A DNA stretch of 64,000 bases from Planktothrix sp. PCC 11201 (GTDB taxonomy: Bacteria; Cyanobacteriota; Cyanobacteriia; Cyanobacteriales; Microcoleaceae): NCBI RefSeq assembly GCF_900009135.1, contig NZ_LT797683.1, positions 50,715 to 114,714 on the forward strand, written 5' to 3'. Below are positions 1 to 8,045 of the stretch, piece after piece. The position numbers were made by a program, and so were the translations under genes. Below the pieces are notes generated by a model. The model was not told the origin of the DNA, ran no database searches, and saw only the letters and a program-made list of their open reading frames with translations. How positions within the stretch are numbered: the stretch's first letter is position 1; every line of letters begins with the position of its first letter.

Positions 1-404
1 AATAGAGTGGCGATCGCTCCTAATTTTCGAGCATTTAAACACCCATCAATAAACTGAATTTGTTGTCTATATGTATGCTTTTCTAAAGGTTCAATTAAAA
101 CCTTGATCACCCCATTACACCCCAATCCTAAACCCAAAATAATATCCTCTGGGGCAGTTGTATCATAAATAATTAATTGCGGTTGACCCGTTTCGATGAC
201 TTGTTTTGCCCATTCACAGACATCATTCTCTAAGCAGCCTCCACTAATAGAACCGACTCGTTTTCCATCTGCAAAAATTAACAATTTTGCCCCAATTTGA
301 CGATAGGCTGAACCCTGAACTTCCACAACCGTTGCTAAGGCTGTTTTTTGATGATGATTTTCAGCTTCATCAAAAGCTTTAATAATAGCTTTAAGTTCAT
401 TCAT
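1..404 (-). CDS. XdhC/CoxI-family molybdoenzyme maturation factor (3' end outside window)
   Basis: The ATG at 404-402 opens a frame that stays open to the window edge, giving 134 residues of the N-terminal part. The translation has the XdhC/CoxI signature: VVEVQGSAYRQIGAKLLI near residues 27-44, then a SISGGCLENDV motif. Known members hold or sulfurate the molybdenum cofactor before its insertion into xanthine-dehydrogenase-type enzymes. The gene lies 30 bp downstream of the Moco subunit gene on the same strand, the position held by paoD in the E. coli paoABCD operon, so a role as the dedicated chaperone of the enzyme upstream is likely. The C-terminal domain cannot be seen. Confidence 0.85.
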   Translation of the reverse strand, partial: MNELKAIIKAFDEAENHHQKTALATVVEVQGSAYRQIGAKLLIFADGKRVGSISGGCLENDVCEWAKQVIETGQPQLIIYDTTAPEDIILGLGLGCNGVIKVLIEPLEKHTYRQQIQFIDGCLNARKLGAIATL

Positions 405-434
405 GACAGGGGTTTTGGGTTGGAGAAGAACCGT

Positions 435-2543
435 TCACATACCTAACAACTGATCGGGAGTCATGGGTAAATCCCGCAGTCGCTTACCTGTGGCATGATA
501 AATCCCATTGGCGATCGCCGCGGCTACCCCCGTAATCCCAATTTCACCACACCCTCTAGCCCCCACGGGGTTAAAATTCCGATCCGGTTCACCCACGAAG
601 GACACCTGAATGCGGGGAATATCTGCATGGACAGGAATGTGATAGGTAGCCAAATCATAAACAATTGGTAATCCCAGATGGGGGTCAAGCTGACATTCCT
701 CCATCAAAGCATCCCCAATGCCCATAATCACAGCCCCTCGAATTTGACTGGCGGCGGCCTTGGCATTGATCACCCGACCAATATCCATCACCGACACCCA
801 GCGTTTTACCTGAACTCGACCCAAGGGTTCATCCACTTCTACCTCACAAAAATGAGCCCCCCAGGATTGAAACGCCCATTCCCGGCTTTCCGTCCCCGGT
901 TGAGATGATCCCGTCGCCTCTAAAAATGGTTGTCCTGATTCCTGTAACGCCTGTAATGCCTCGGTTGTGGTATTGGCATTCACCTGTTTAAGCAGTTCTT
1001 CACAGACATTCACAACAGCCGGGGCCAAGGTTGCGGTCATCATTGATCCGCCTGCTAGACCACCATTGGGTAACCGAGAATCCCCAATTTCCACCCGGAT
1101 GTTCTCAACGGGCAAATTCAGGGTTTCCGCCGCACTAATGGCAATCACCGTATAAGCACCCGTCCCCACATCATTTGCAGAGGTCAGCACCTGGACTGTA
1201 CTATCGGGGAATAAACGCACCGTTGCCGAGGCCATGAAACGCAGACCCGGAAAGGTCGCCGCCGCCATTCCCCAACCGACAAATTTTCCGTCCCGGGTGA
1301 GACTGCGGGGCTGTTGGGGGCGATCTTTCCAGCCAAATTGTTCGGCCCCTACCTGCAAACAGTCGGCAAAATGTTTAGCGGAAAAGGGGAGTTGGCTGCG
1401 TTGATGTACGGGGGTAGCATTTTTTAACCGTAATTCTACGGGATCAATTCCTAACGTCCAGGCGAGTTCGTCCATTGCCGATTCTAAGGCAAACATTCCC
1501 GGTGTTTCCCCTGGCCCTCGCATATAGGTAGGCATCCCCACATTTAAAATAGCAATTTCTTGTTTAAGGGATAAATTGGGCGTGGCATACATCACCGGAG
1601 TCACCGCAATACAATTTTCGGCAAACGTGGGATTGACGGGGGAAGTCTGGGATTTGGCATGATGTTCAATGGCTAGAAGTTGACCGTCCGCAGTTGCCCC
1701 GATTTTAAGGTGTTGTTCCGTTGCTGAACGGTTTCCCACAATCATCGTCATCTGTTGACGGGGGAGCACTAATTTCAGGGGGCGTTGGATTTCCCGGGCA
1801 ACGGCTGTACAGAGAATTCCATGGGGCCAAGGAAAGGCTTTCGCACCAAAAGCCCCACCAATATAGGGAGTCACGACCCGCACCTGTTCAGGGGGAATGC
1901 CAAACAGGGTAGCGTAGGTTTGTTGATGCAGCGCCACCCATTGGCTTGGTTCATAAACGGTTAAGTTGTTATCCTGCCAATGGGCGATAATGGCGTGGGG
2001 TTCCATCATGGCGTGGAGTTCCATGGCCGTTGTGTAGGTGGCACTGATCTGACATTCGGCGGTTTCTAGGGATTTAGCGGTATCCCCCTGTTCTAAACCC
2101 GGTGTTCTGGGGGCGGTGATAAATAAGGCACTTTTGGGATTAATCAAAGGAGTGTCGGTTTCGTATTCCACCTGAACTAACGTAGCCGCATGACGGGCGC
2201 GTTCTGGAGTATCGGCCACCACTAACCCAATAATTTGTCCAGGGTAGTGAATTTCCTGATCGGCCAGGGGCAGCCGGGATTCATAGATTTGGGAAGTTGC
2301 CCAATCATTGGCGACGGGGGAGAGTGGAGGTATATTCTCAGCCGTGGCAATATGCAGCACCCCTGGACTGGCTTGAGCCTCCTGGAGATGGAGGGTTTTA
2401 ATCCGACCTTTGGCAACCGTGGCGGTGATTAAAGCCCCATAAACCAGTCCCGAAATTTGATGTTCTGCTGCATAGGTGGCACTTCCAGTAACTTTCGCCC
2501 GTCCCTCCTGGCGGTTAACGGATTTTCCCATCACATTGCTCAT
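435..2543 (-). CDS. Molybdopterin-binding subunit of a PaoABC-type aldehyde/xanthine dehydrogenase
   Basis: This 702-residue protein matches the large Moco subunit of the xanthine dehydrogenase family, close in length to E. coli PaoC (about 730). It contains the aldehyde oxidase a/b hammerhead domain (roughly residues 15-120), then the Moco-binding domains with GGAFGAKAFPWPHG near 230. Near the C-terminus is GARGCGEIGITG; the Glu of GEIG is the base catalyst in this family. It would hydroxylate an aldehyde or aromatic heterocycle; the substrate cannot be read from sequence. Its ATG overlaps the stop of the FAD subunit gene by 4 bp, so the two are probably translationally coupled. No Tat signal is visible. 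Confidence 0.9.
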   Translation of the reverse strand: MSNVMGKSVNRQEGRAKVTGSATYAAEHQISGLVYGALITATVAKGRIKTLHLQEAQASPGVLHIATAENIPPLSPVANDWATSQIYESRLPLADQEIHYPGQIIGLVVADTPERARHAATLVQVEYETDTPLINPKSALFITAPRTPGLEQGDTAKSLETAECQISATYTTAMELHAMMEPHAIIAHWQDNNLTVYEPSQWVALHQQTYATLFGIPPEQVRVVTPYIGGAFGAKAFPWPHGILCTAVAREIQRPLKLVLPRQQMTMIVGNRSATEQHLKIGATADGQLLAIEHHAKSQTSPVNPTFAENCIAVTPVMYATPNLSLKQEIAILNVGMPTYMRGPGETPGMFALESAMDELAWTLGIDPVELRLKNATPVHQRSQLPFSAKHFADCLQVGAEQFGWKDRPQQPRSLTRDGKFVGWGMAAATFPGLRFMASATVRLFPDSTVQVLTSANDVGTGAYTVIAISAAETLNLPVENIRVEIGDSRLPNGGLAGGSMMTATLAPAVVNVCEELLKQVNANTTTEALQALQESGQPFLEATGSSQPGTESREWAFQSWGAHFCEVEVDEPLGRVQVKRWVSVMDIGRVINAKAAASQIRGAVIMGIGDALMEECQLDPHLGLPIVYDLATYHIPVHADIPRIQVSFVGEPDRNFNPVGARGCGEIGITGVAAAIANGIYHATGKRLRDLPMTPDQLLGM

Positions 2544-3535
2544 TCCTGTCCTCCTGTTTGAACCGAGGCCATAAGCGCGCGTTCGATCGCCCGTTTTGCC
2601 ATTTCTATTTTAAAACCGTTATGTTCTAGGGGTTTAGCCTCTTGTAGAGCTAATTCTGATGCTTGTTTAAATGAATCGACTGTTGCGGGTTTGTTCCGTA
2701 AAAACTGTTCTGCGGCTACAGCCCGCCAAGGTTTATGGGCTACACCCCCCAAGGCAATCCGAACCGCCTGAATCTGATGATCCCGGACTTCCATGGCCGT
2801 CGCCACGGAGACTAAGGCAAAACTGTAGGAGGTGCGATCGCGCAATTTGAGATAAACACCGGATTTAGCAAAGACTAGGGGAGGTAAAATCACCGATGTA
2901 ATTAGTTCACCCGGTTGTAAATTGGTATCTTGTTCGGGGGTATTTCCAGGTAAACGGTGAAATTCCGTTATCGGAATTTCTCGTTTTCCTGATAATCCTT
3001 GGGCTTCTACAACAGCATCTAAAGCAGCTAACGCCACACAAAAATCCGAGGGATGCACCGCCACACAGTGATCACTCGCCCCGAATATGGCGTGGAGACG
3101 GTTAATTCCGGTGCTCGCAGAACAACCACTTCCGGGGTGTCGTTTATTACAGGGAAAAGCCGGATCGGAGAAATAGGGACAGCGTGTGCGTTGTAGGAGA
3201 TTTCCCCCAACGGTCGCTACGTTACGAATTTGTTGGGATGCACCGGATAAAATGGCACGGGAAAGCAGGGGATAGTCCCGACGAATGATCGGATGATCAG
3301 CAACGGCTGTATTACTCGCTAAAGCACCAATGCGTAATCCCCCCTGGGAGAGAGATTCGATCTGCTGCATCTGGAGGCGAGAAATATCAATGAGGTGGGA
3401 GGAGGGTTCGAGATATCCTTTTAACCGATCAATTAAATTTGTTCCCCCGGCAATTACCGTTGCTTGGGGGTGATCTTGGATTCCCTGTACCGCATCCTCT
3501 AGGGATGTTGCGCGAATATAAGTGAAATTTCTCAT
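2540..3535 (-). CDS. FAD-binding subunit with an extra 4Fe-4S site (PaoB type)
   Basis: This 331-residue protein is the medium FAD_binding_5 subunit. AGGTNLIDRLK near residue 30 and the ATVGGNLLQRTRCPYF segment near 107-122 belong to the FAD-binding fold, and a CO_dehydrogenase-type C-terminal domain follows. Four cysteines lie in an insertion (RCPYF, PCNKR, SGCSA, SDHCVA, residues about 118-165). This pattern is that of PaoB/YagS-like subunits, which carry a 4Fe-4S cluster absent from ordinary xanthine dehydrogenase FAD subunits. It would pass electrons from Moco and 2Fe-2S to FAD. It sits 1 bp downstream of the 2Fe-2S gene and overlaps the Moco gene by 4 bp. Confidence 0.9.
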   Translation of the reverse strand: MRNFTYIRATSLEDAVQGIQDHPQATVIAGGTNLIDRLKGYLEPSSHLIDISRLQMQQIESLSQGGLRIGALASNTAVADHPIIRRDYPLLSRAILSGASQQIRNVATVGGNLLQRTRCPYFSDPAFPCNKRHPGSGCSASTGINRLHAIFGASDHCVAVHPSDFCVALAALDAVVEAQGLSGKREIPITEFHRLPGNTPEQDTNLQPGELITSVILPPLVFAKSGVYLKLRDRTSYSFALVSVATAMEVRDHQIQAVRIALGGVAHKPWRAVAAEQFLRNKPATVDSFKQASELALQEAKPLEHNGFKIEMAKRAIERALMASVQTGGQE

Positions 3536-3536
3536 A

Positions 3537-4139
3537 TCAGTTATCCGTAACCAAAACTAAAGCATCAGCAGGTGGGGGAGTTTGTCCGATCACCTGTTGC
3601 ACCGCCGCCACAATGCCATTATAGGCACTACATCGGCAGAGATTACCACTGAGACGTTCTTTGATTTCCTGGTCTGAGAGTTCCTGAAGTGGCGGAGGTT
3701 GGGTCAGATACGGTGTCACCGCACTTGCACATCCCTGCTCTACTTCCTGAATTAAGGCTACCGCCGCACAAATCTGTCCGGGGGTACAATAGCCGCACTG
3801 AAACCCATCCTGTTCGATAAAAGCGGTTTGTAGGGGGTGTAAGGTATCGTCTTGGGCTAATCCTTCAATGGTGGTAATCTCTTTTCCCTGCTGCATAATT
3901 GCCAGAGTCAGACAGGAGTACACCCGTTGTCCGTCAATTAATACGGTACAAGCACCACACTGTCCGCGATCGCATCCCTTTTTCGTCCCCGTCAGTCCCA
4001 AATATTCGCGTAGTGCATCGAGGAGGGTAACTCGTGGTTCTAATTGTACCCTGTGGGTTGTGCCATTAATCTCAAGAGTCAGGAGAATTTGCTCCTCCCC
4101 TTGTGCTAATACAATTTCAGGCTGATCTTTTAACTGCAT
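3537..4139 (-). CDS. 2Fe-2S subunit of the PaoABC-type molybdenum hydroxylase
   Basis: This 200-residue protein has the two-cluster arrangement of the small subunit. The plant-ferredoxin-type site is GCDRGQCGACTVLIDG plus YSC near residues 55-77; the second site is CGYCTPGQ and, further on, CRCSAYNG in the Fer2_2 helical domain. It is the first gene of the operon. E. coli PaoA carries a Tat signal that exports the complex to the periplasm. Here the N-terminus (MQLKDQPEIV...) has no twin arginine or hydrophobic stretch, so this version is predicted to be cytoplasmic. Confidence 0.92.
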   Translation of the reverse strand: MQLKDQPEIVLAQGEEQILLTLEINGTTHRVQLEPRVTLLDALREYLGLTGTKKGCDRGQCGACTVLIDGQRVYSCLTLAIMQQGKEITTIEGLAQDDTLHPLQTAFIEQDGFQCGYCTPGQICAAVALIQEVEQGCASAVTPYLTQPPPLQELSDQEIKERLSGNLCRCSAYNGIVAAVQQVIGQTPPPADALVLVTDN

Positions 4140-4183
4140 TAGGGTTTCACCTATGTTGGGATTAGGGTTGAATTTAACACCTA

Positions 4184-4189
4184 ATTATA
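4184..4189 (-). promoter_or_regulatory. Candidate -10 box for the molybdenum hydroxylase operon
   Basis: Read on the minus strand the six bases are TATAAT, 45 bp before the ATG of the 2Fe-2S subunit gene. No good -35 hexamer stands at the usual 16-18 bp distance; the nearest is TTATCA. This is a sequence match only. Confidence 0.35.
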
Positions 4190-4361
4190 ATCGGTCATGC
4201 AATAAACTGATAACTGATTTTGACCTAGCCAAAAGTATAGGTTTTTCCCCCACCCAAGGGTTAGTTAAAGACTGAACTTAGAGATAGAGCTATTTTCTAT
4301 TTCTAATTTTATGATTTAACCAGTTTGAACAACCTAAAAGTCCCGTTTGGTGGAGAAAAAC

Positions 4362-5255
4362 ATGAACACCTTAGAATATACGTTGCGTTTTACTTCAGAT
4401 TCTCTGCTGAAAGTTCGCCCCTTGGAAACCGCCTATTTATCTCCTGATGAAATTCTAATGTATAAAGCTGGAGATGAAATTCCGATTAGTGCTTATACTC
4501 CCAATTTACAAGGGAAATATATTCGAGTTTATTTAGATGAATTTGATACTCGTTCGATTGAAACTGCACCCAAACAATATTACTGTTTTGGGAATGATGT
4601 GGAAATTGTATTAACAGCCACTTCTCGCGGAACAGAAGCCAGTCAACAATATCCCCCGGTACTTCCTCCGAAAGTGGATTTGAAAGTTCCTTATCATTCT
4701 CAACTCAATAATAAGGAACATCCTGTCGGTTCTTGTAACGTGACTTCTGTAGCCATGGTTCTCAAATATTATGGCATTGATTCTCGCAGTGCCCAAGATA
4801 TTAATAATGATGTGCAACTGGAGGATGTGCTATTTCGTAAAACAGAAGAATGGGATGAACAGTATGGATATACTGGTGTAGAAAAAACTCGCCATCTTCC
4901 TGAATTTCTTCAGCGCCTTCTGCGAGAATGGGGTCAAGAATACGGCCCAGGAAAACTGCAAAATACTACTTTCAAAAATGTTACCACAGAACTAGAAATT
5001 AAACAACATTTAGCCCAAGGAAATCCAGTCATTGTTCATGGTTATTTTACCGATTCCGGTCATATTATTGTGATCAAAGGCTATGACGATCAAGCCGCAG
5101 TTTGGATTTGCAATGATCCCAATGGCAAATGGTTGGGATATCGAGGGGGATATGATACGGATGCAAGCGGTGGAGATGTTCGCTACAGCTATCCCGATTT
5201 GCGCGCGGTTTGGGATGTAGATGGTGAAAGTTGGTGTCATTTTCCTTTGTCCTAA
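4362..5255 (+). CDS. C39-family-like cysteine peptidase with an N-terminal accessory domain
   Basis: The ATG at 4362 is preferred to the upstream TTG at 4347, because GGAG lies 7 bp before the ATG. The protein has 297 residues. Residues 1-95 form an unrecognised beta-rich domain. After a Pro-rich linker the Peptidase_C39_2-like domain begins at VPYHSQLNN. It contains VGSCNVTSVAMVLKYYG (candidate catalytic Cys near residue 127), SGHIIVIKGYD (candidate His) and CNDPNGKW (candidate Asp/Asn). Such papain-like peptidases often process secreted peptides, but no signal peptide or transporter domain is seen. It is the first gene of a plus-strand cluster with an unknown protein (39 bp later) and an orthocaspase. 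Confidence 0.75.
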   Translation: MNTLEYTLRFTSDSLLKVRPLETAYLSPDEILMYKAGDEIPISAYTPNLQGKYIRVYLDEFDTRSIETAPKQYYCFGNDVEIVLTATSRGTEASQQYPPVLPPKVDLKVPYHSQLNNKEHPVGSCNVTSVAMVLKYYGIDSRSAQDINNDVQLEDVLFRKTEEWDEQYGYTGVEKTRHLPEFLQRLLREWGQEYGPGKLQNTTFKNVTTELEIKQHLAQGNPVIVHGYFTDSGHIIVIKGYDDQAAVWICNDPNGKWLGYRGGYDTDASGGDVRYSYPDLRAVWDVDGESWCHFPLS

Positions 5256-5294
5256 AGTTAGTATTTTTAGCTCCGATTATTACTTCAAAAAATC

Positions 5295-5840
5295 ATGAGT
5301 CAACTAGATAAAATTACTCAAAAACTAATAGAACTTGATGAAGATATCCTGAAAGCACAACTCGCGATTCAGGAACAACAAATTACAAATAGTTTGACCT
5401 CCCGTTTGTGGTATTTTTTTGATGGTTTAGAAGTAGAGTTAATGGTAGCACCTAAAGGCGGATTTGATCAGAATACTATTAATTTTGGCGATCGCCTCTT
5501 TAAAAAATTGAGTGTCAGAGCCCATCACTTAATGTGTAGTGATTTGTTTGATGATCAGGAATTGAAACAAAAAATTCAAGCCACCTATCAGGAAAATTCC
5601 GATAAAGCGGCGGCTTTATTAGCTCCGGCTTTAGCCAGTCATTTAGGATTAGTGTCTTCTATTTCTATGATTCTGGCGGTCTTGATTATTAAAACCCTGG
5701 CTTCGGCTACTACTAGCATTTCCTCTGCTACTTATGAAACCATTTTTGAACTTTGGAAGACTAAAATTAGTTATTCCATAGACTCCCCTGATTTATCTAT
5801 TTCGGAAATCATTTCTTCCGCAGCGATCGCTACCCAATAA
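5295..5840 (+). CDS. Hypothetical protein with a hydrophobic segment, in the peptidase/caspase cluster
   Basis: This 181-residue protein is not recognised. The first 30 residues are charged and helical (MSQLDKITQKLIELDEDIL). The middle has GGFDQNTINFGDRLFKKL, and residues about 112-140 form a hydrophobic Ala/Leu/Ile-rich segment (LLAPALASHLGLVSSI and ILAVLIIKTLAS) that may span or insert into a membrane. The gene is 39 bp downstream of the C39-like peptidase gene and 138 bp upstream of the orthocaspase. Because it lies between two predicted cysteine peptidases it could be a substrate, regulator or membrane effector, but this is inference from position alone. Confidence 0.6.
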   Translation: MSQLDKITQKLIELDEDILKAQLAIQEQQITNSLTSRLWYFFDGLEVELMVAPKGGFDQNTINFGDRLFKKLSVRAHHLMCSDLFDDQELKQKIQATYQENSDKAAALLAPALASHLGLVSSISMILAVLIIKTLASATTSISSATYETIFELWKTKISYSIDSPDLSISEIISSAAIATQ

Positions 5841-5897
5841 ACCCAATTTTTTGAGCTATAATTAAGGAGAAAAAATACGCATTACCTCTATAAACTC

Positions 5898-5923
5898 TAG
5901 GGGTAATTCATGAATTACCCCTA
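5898..5923. repeat. Perfect 26-bp palindrome with a TAGGGG...CCCCTA core
   Basis: The left arm is TAGGGGTAATTCA and the right arm is its exact reverse complement. It lies between the unknown gene and the orthocaspase gene. The GTAGGGG/CCCCTAC ends match other palindromes at 36086-36146 and 60081-60108, so this is a dispersed element. A transcript through it would form a strong hairpin and might separate two expression units. Confidence 0.75.
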
Positions 5924-5978
5924 CAGATAGAATAACTTTCTTTTCCTTGAACACTCTCGTATAAAGAGCAGAAGAACA

Positions 5979-6902
5979 ATGACAGAATCTACTCATGTGT
6001 TGCCCTCTAATTTCTACGCCTTATTAATCGGAATTGACTACTATCTTCCCAATTCATTGTATAAAAATCTGCAAGGATGTGTGAAAGACATTAACCTAGT
6101 CGCCGACTATCTGCAAAAAGCCCTTAAAATCCCAACCGAGAAAATTTTTAAGCTAACTTCCTCCCATCCTAATGGACTAGAAACCGTCCGATCTCAAGAC
6201 AGTTTACCCACCTATAAAAACATCATAGAAACCTTTAAAACTATTACAGAAATTGCCCAACCTCAAGACCGAATTTATATTCACTATTCTGGACATGGGG
6301 GACGGGCATTAACCATCTATCCAGAACTCAAAGGAGAGGGGCAATATGATGAAGGATTAGTGCCCATGGATGTAGGTGAATTAGAAGGGCATTATTTGCG
6401 AGATGTGGAAATAGCAACCCTGCTTAAAAATATGACCGATAAACAACTTACCGTCACGGTTATTTTAGATAGTTGTCATTCAGGAGGAGCAACCCGAGGC
6501 GACTGTGATATTCGAGGTTCAGAGTCCCCTGATTTAGCTCAACGTCCCGCCGATAGTGCCGTAGCTTCCCGGGATCAATTAATTCGGAATTGGCAGATAT
6601 TAACAGAAGGAAATATTGATTCATTGGCATGGTTACCCCCTTCAAAAGATTATGTTTTATTAGCAGCTTGTCGCCCCACAGAATATGCCTATGAATATAA
6701 TGTTAATGGCAAAGATCGACATGGAGCCTTAACCTATTGGATGATTGATACCCTCAGTAGCACAACATCATCAATCAACTATAAATCCCTTCATGATCGG
6801 ATTACTGCCAAAATTCAAAGCAAGTTTCCCAGTCAATTACCCATGTTATTCGGTGAAGCAGAACGCTTAGTATTTGGAAGCGATCGCATTTCTACCCAAT
6901 AG
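5979..6902 (+). CDS. Orthocaspase, catalytic p20-like part, truncated by an insertion element
   Basis: The frame encodes 307 residues of caspase-fold (Peptidase_C14) protein. LIGIDYYLP and NLQGCVKDINLVADYL mark the start of the fold. The catalytic His is in YIHYSGHGGRA (near residue 108) and the catalytic Cys in VILDSCHSGGATRG (near 166). The domain appears intact through FGSDRISTQ. The stop TAG is formed by T6900 of the host gene plus the first two bases (AG) of the insertion element. Without the element the frame continues into 8046-9244, giving 706 residues. The truncated product could still be made and active; whether it is regulated normally is unknown. Cyanobacterial orthocaspases cleave after basic residues and have been linked to stress and cell death. 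Confidence 0.9.
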   Translation: MTESTHVLPSNFYALLIGIDYYLPNSLYKNLQGCVKDINLVADYLQKALKIPTEKIFKLTSSHPNGLETVRSQDSLPTYKNIIETFKTITEIAQPQDRIYIHYSGHGGRALTIYPELKGEGQYDEGLVPMDVGELEGHYLRDVEIATLLKNMTDKQLTVTVILDSCHSGGATRGDCDIRGSESPDLAQRPADSAVASRDQLIRNWQILTEGNIDSLAWLPPSKDYVLLAACRPTEYAYEYNVNGKDRHGALTYWMIDTLSSTTSSINYKSLHDRITAKIQSKFPSQLPMLFGEAERLVFGSDRISTQ

Positions 6903-6914
6903 ACATCTCCGAAA
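6898..6914. repeat. Left target duplication (AAT) and left terminal inverted repeat
   Basis: AAT at 6898-6900 is the target duplication. AGACATCTCCGAAA at 6901-6914 is the left terminal repeat and pairs exactly with the reverse complement of 8029-8042. Confidence 0.92.
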
Positions 6915-6918
6915 ATCC

Positions 6919-7029
6919 TCAAATGCCCTCTATCGCTACTTTTTGAGTCTCTAGCACTCCTGTGCCGGTTTCTCCTAAAGTAACGGATTCATAGGCTTTT
7001 TCAGTTACATTAATAATAATTAATGAATT
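6919..7029 (-). other. Protein-like 36-codon open stretch inside the IS, downstream of the transposase
   Basis: Between the transposase stop and the left terminal repeat, the minus strand has a 36-codon frame ending in TGA at 6921-6919. It reads NVTEKAYESVTLGETGTG and then VLETQKVAIEGI, with low-complexity-free composition that looks like the tail of a real protein. It has no start codon or ribosome site and an in-frame TAA precedes it. It may be a captured gene fragment carried by the element or chance. I do not recognise a family. Confidence 0.3.
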
Positions 7030-7053
7030 TTATTTCTGATATTCAATCATTTT

Positions 7054-7995
7054 TCAAAAGTATTCTGGGCAATTCTTAGATGATAATACAATCGCTCCTA
7101 TTCGCCATCTTATTAGTCCACATACTGTCAAGATTACTGCTTCATAATTTTGGCTCTTTAACCGAAATCTTTCTGAAGCAACTCGATAAATTTTTATCAG
7201 TCTTATTAAATGTTCGACTACAATCCTTTGTTTGGCTTTTAACCGATTTTCTTCTCGATTTTCAAGGGATATTTCTTGATTCCTCGGTTTCTTATGTGGT
7301 GTATTAATTGCTGTTTCCCCTACATAAGCTTTATCCCCCCTGTATTTTTGATGATTCCCCAATTCCTCCCTTCTTTCTCTCCACAATTTCAGATCGCTTG
7401 TTGCTCCGGTATAACCCACAGCTACATCCACTATTTCTTTCCCGCTCGGCATGACAATGACTTGATTTTTAAAGGTATGTGTTTTTTTCTTTCCTGAGTA
7501 ATATTTTTTCTGCTCTTCATTGTCTGTTGGTCTTTGCATGGGCTGTTCATAGCTATCTACTACTAACTCATATTCCAGCAGAATTTTTTCTACCCACTCC
7601 CAATCACTCTCGTTTTTTTTTACTTGCTCAAGTAAACTGGCTGGCAGTAATTCTCTCAATATTTTTATCCCGTTATGGAAAATATCATTCGCTGTTGATT
7701 CACTCACTTCAAACTGTAACCCTAACATTTGAAATGTGGGCATCTGATGCAGATAAATTAGAGTTAGTAAGATTTGTTCCTCCACAGATAATTTCTGGTG
7801 ACGACCCCCACCTGCTTTAATCAACCTGATCTTAGCTTTTTCTCGTTCTTGTCGTTTTTCTTGTTCTAATAACTCCGCGGCTTGAATTAGTTCTATCAAC
7901 TGTTCATATTCCATCCCTAATAGCCTTTTTGTTTGCTGGGGATTCTTGTCCAGATAGCCTCTTAATTTAGTCATCTCTCCTTGGGGTAAAATCAA
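7054..7995 (-). CDS. IS5-family DDE transposase
   Basis: The frame encodes 313 residues. It begins with a charged helical region, then a helix-turn-helix domain (SVEEQILLTLIYLHQMPTF to FEVSESTANDIF, about residues 70-106) and a DDE_Tnp_4-type catalytic domain. Candidate catalytic residues are Asp147 (VVDSYEQPMQRP), Asp221 (YRGDKAYVG) and Glu261 (RIVVEHLIRLIK). The start is uncertain: the frame can begin at TTG (7995) or at the ATG at 7974, which has AAGGAG only 2 bp upstream. No frameshift or internal stop is seen, so the transposase may be active. Confidence 0.9.
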   Translation of the reverse strand: MILPQGEMTKLRGYLDKNPQQTKRLLGMEYEQLIELIQAAELLEQEKRQEREKAKIRLIKAGGGRHQKLSVEEQILLTLIYLHQMPTFQMLGLQFEVSESTANDIFHNGIKILRELLPASLLEQVKKNESDWEWVEKILLEYELVVDSYEQPMQRPTDNEEQKKYYSGKKKTHTFKNQVIVMPSGKEIVDVAVGYTGATSDLKLWRERREELGNHQKYRGDKAYVGETAINTPHKKPRNQEISLENREENRLKAKQRIVVEHLIRLIKIYRVASERFRLKSQNYEAVILTVCGLIRWRIGAIVLSSKNCPEYF

Positions 7996-8028
7996 ATTTT
8001 ACCATCTTGCTATCCCTCCCCATTTTTA

Positions 8029-8045
8029 TTTCGGAGATGTCTAAT
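8029..8045. repeat. Right terminal inverted repeat and right target duplication (AAT)
   Basis: TTTCGGAGATGTCT at 8029-8042 is the exact reverse complement of the left repeat. AAT at 8043-8045 repeats the host bases at 6898-6900. Confidence 0.92.

Larger units (their letters stand above)
6901..8042. mobile_element. Complete IS5-type insertion sequence, 1142 bp, inserted in an orthocaspase gene
   Basis: The element is bounded by perfect 14-bp terminal inverted repeats (AGACATCTCCGAAA at 6901-6914; reverse complement at 8029-8042) and flanked by a 3-bp direct repeat AAT (6898-6900 and 8043-8045). It carries one DDE transposase gene on the minus strand, antisense to the host gene. Removing the element and one AAT joins the two caspase halves in frame. 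Intact ends, an intact transposase and the clean host frame all point to a recent, possibly still reversible insertion. The transposase type fits IS5; the 3-bp duplication would suit an ISL2- or IS1031-like subgroup, which I cannot settle. Confidence 0.93.
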
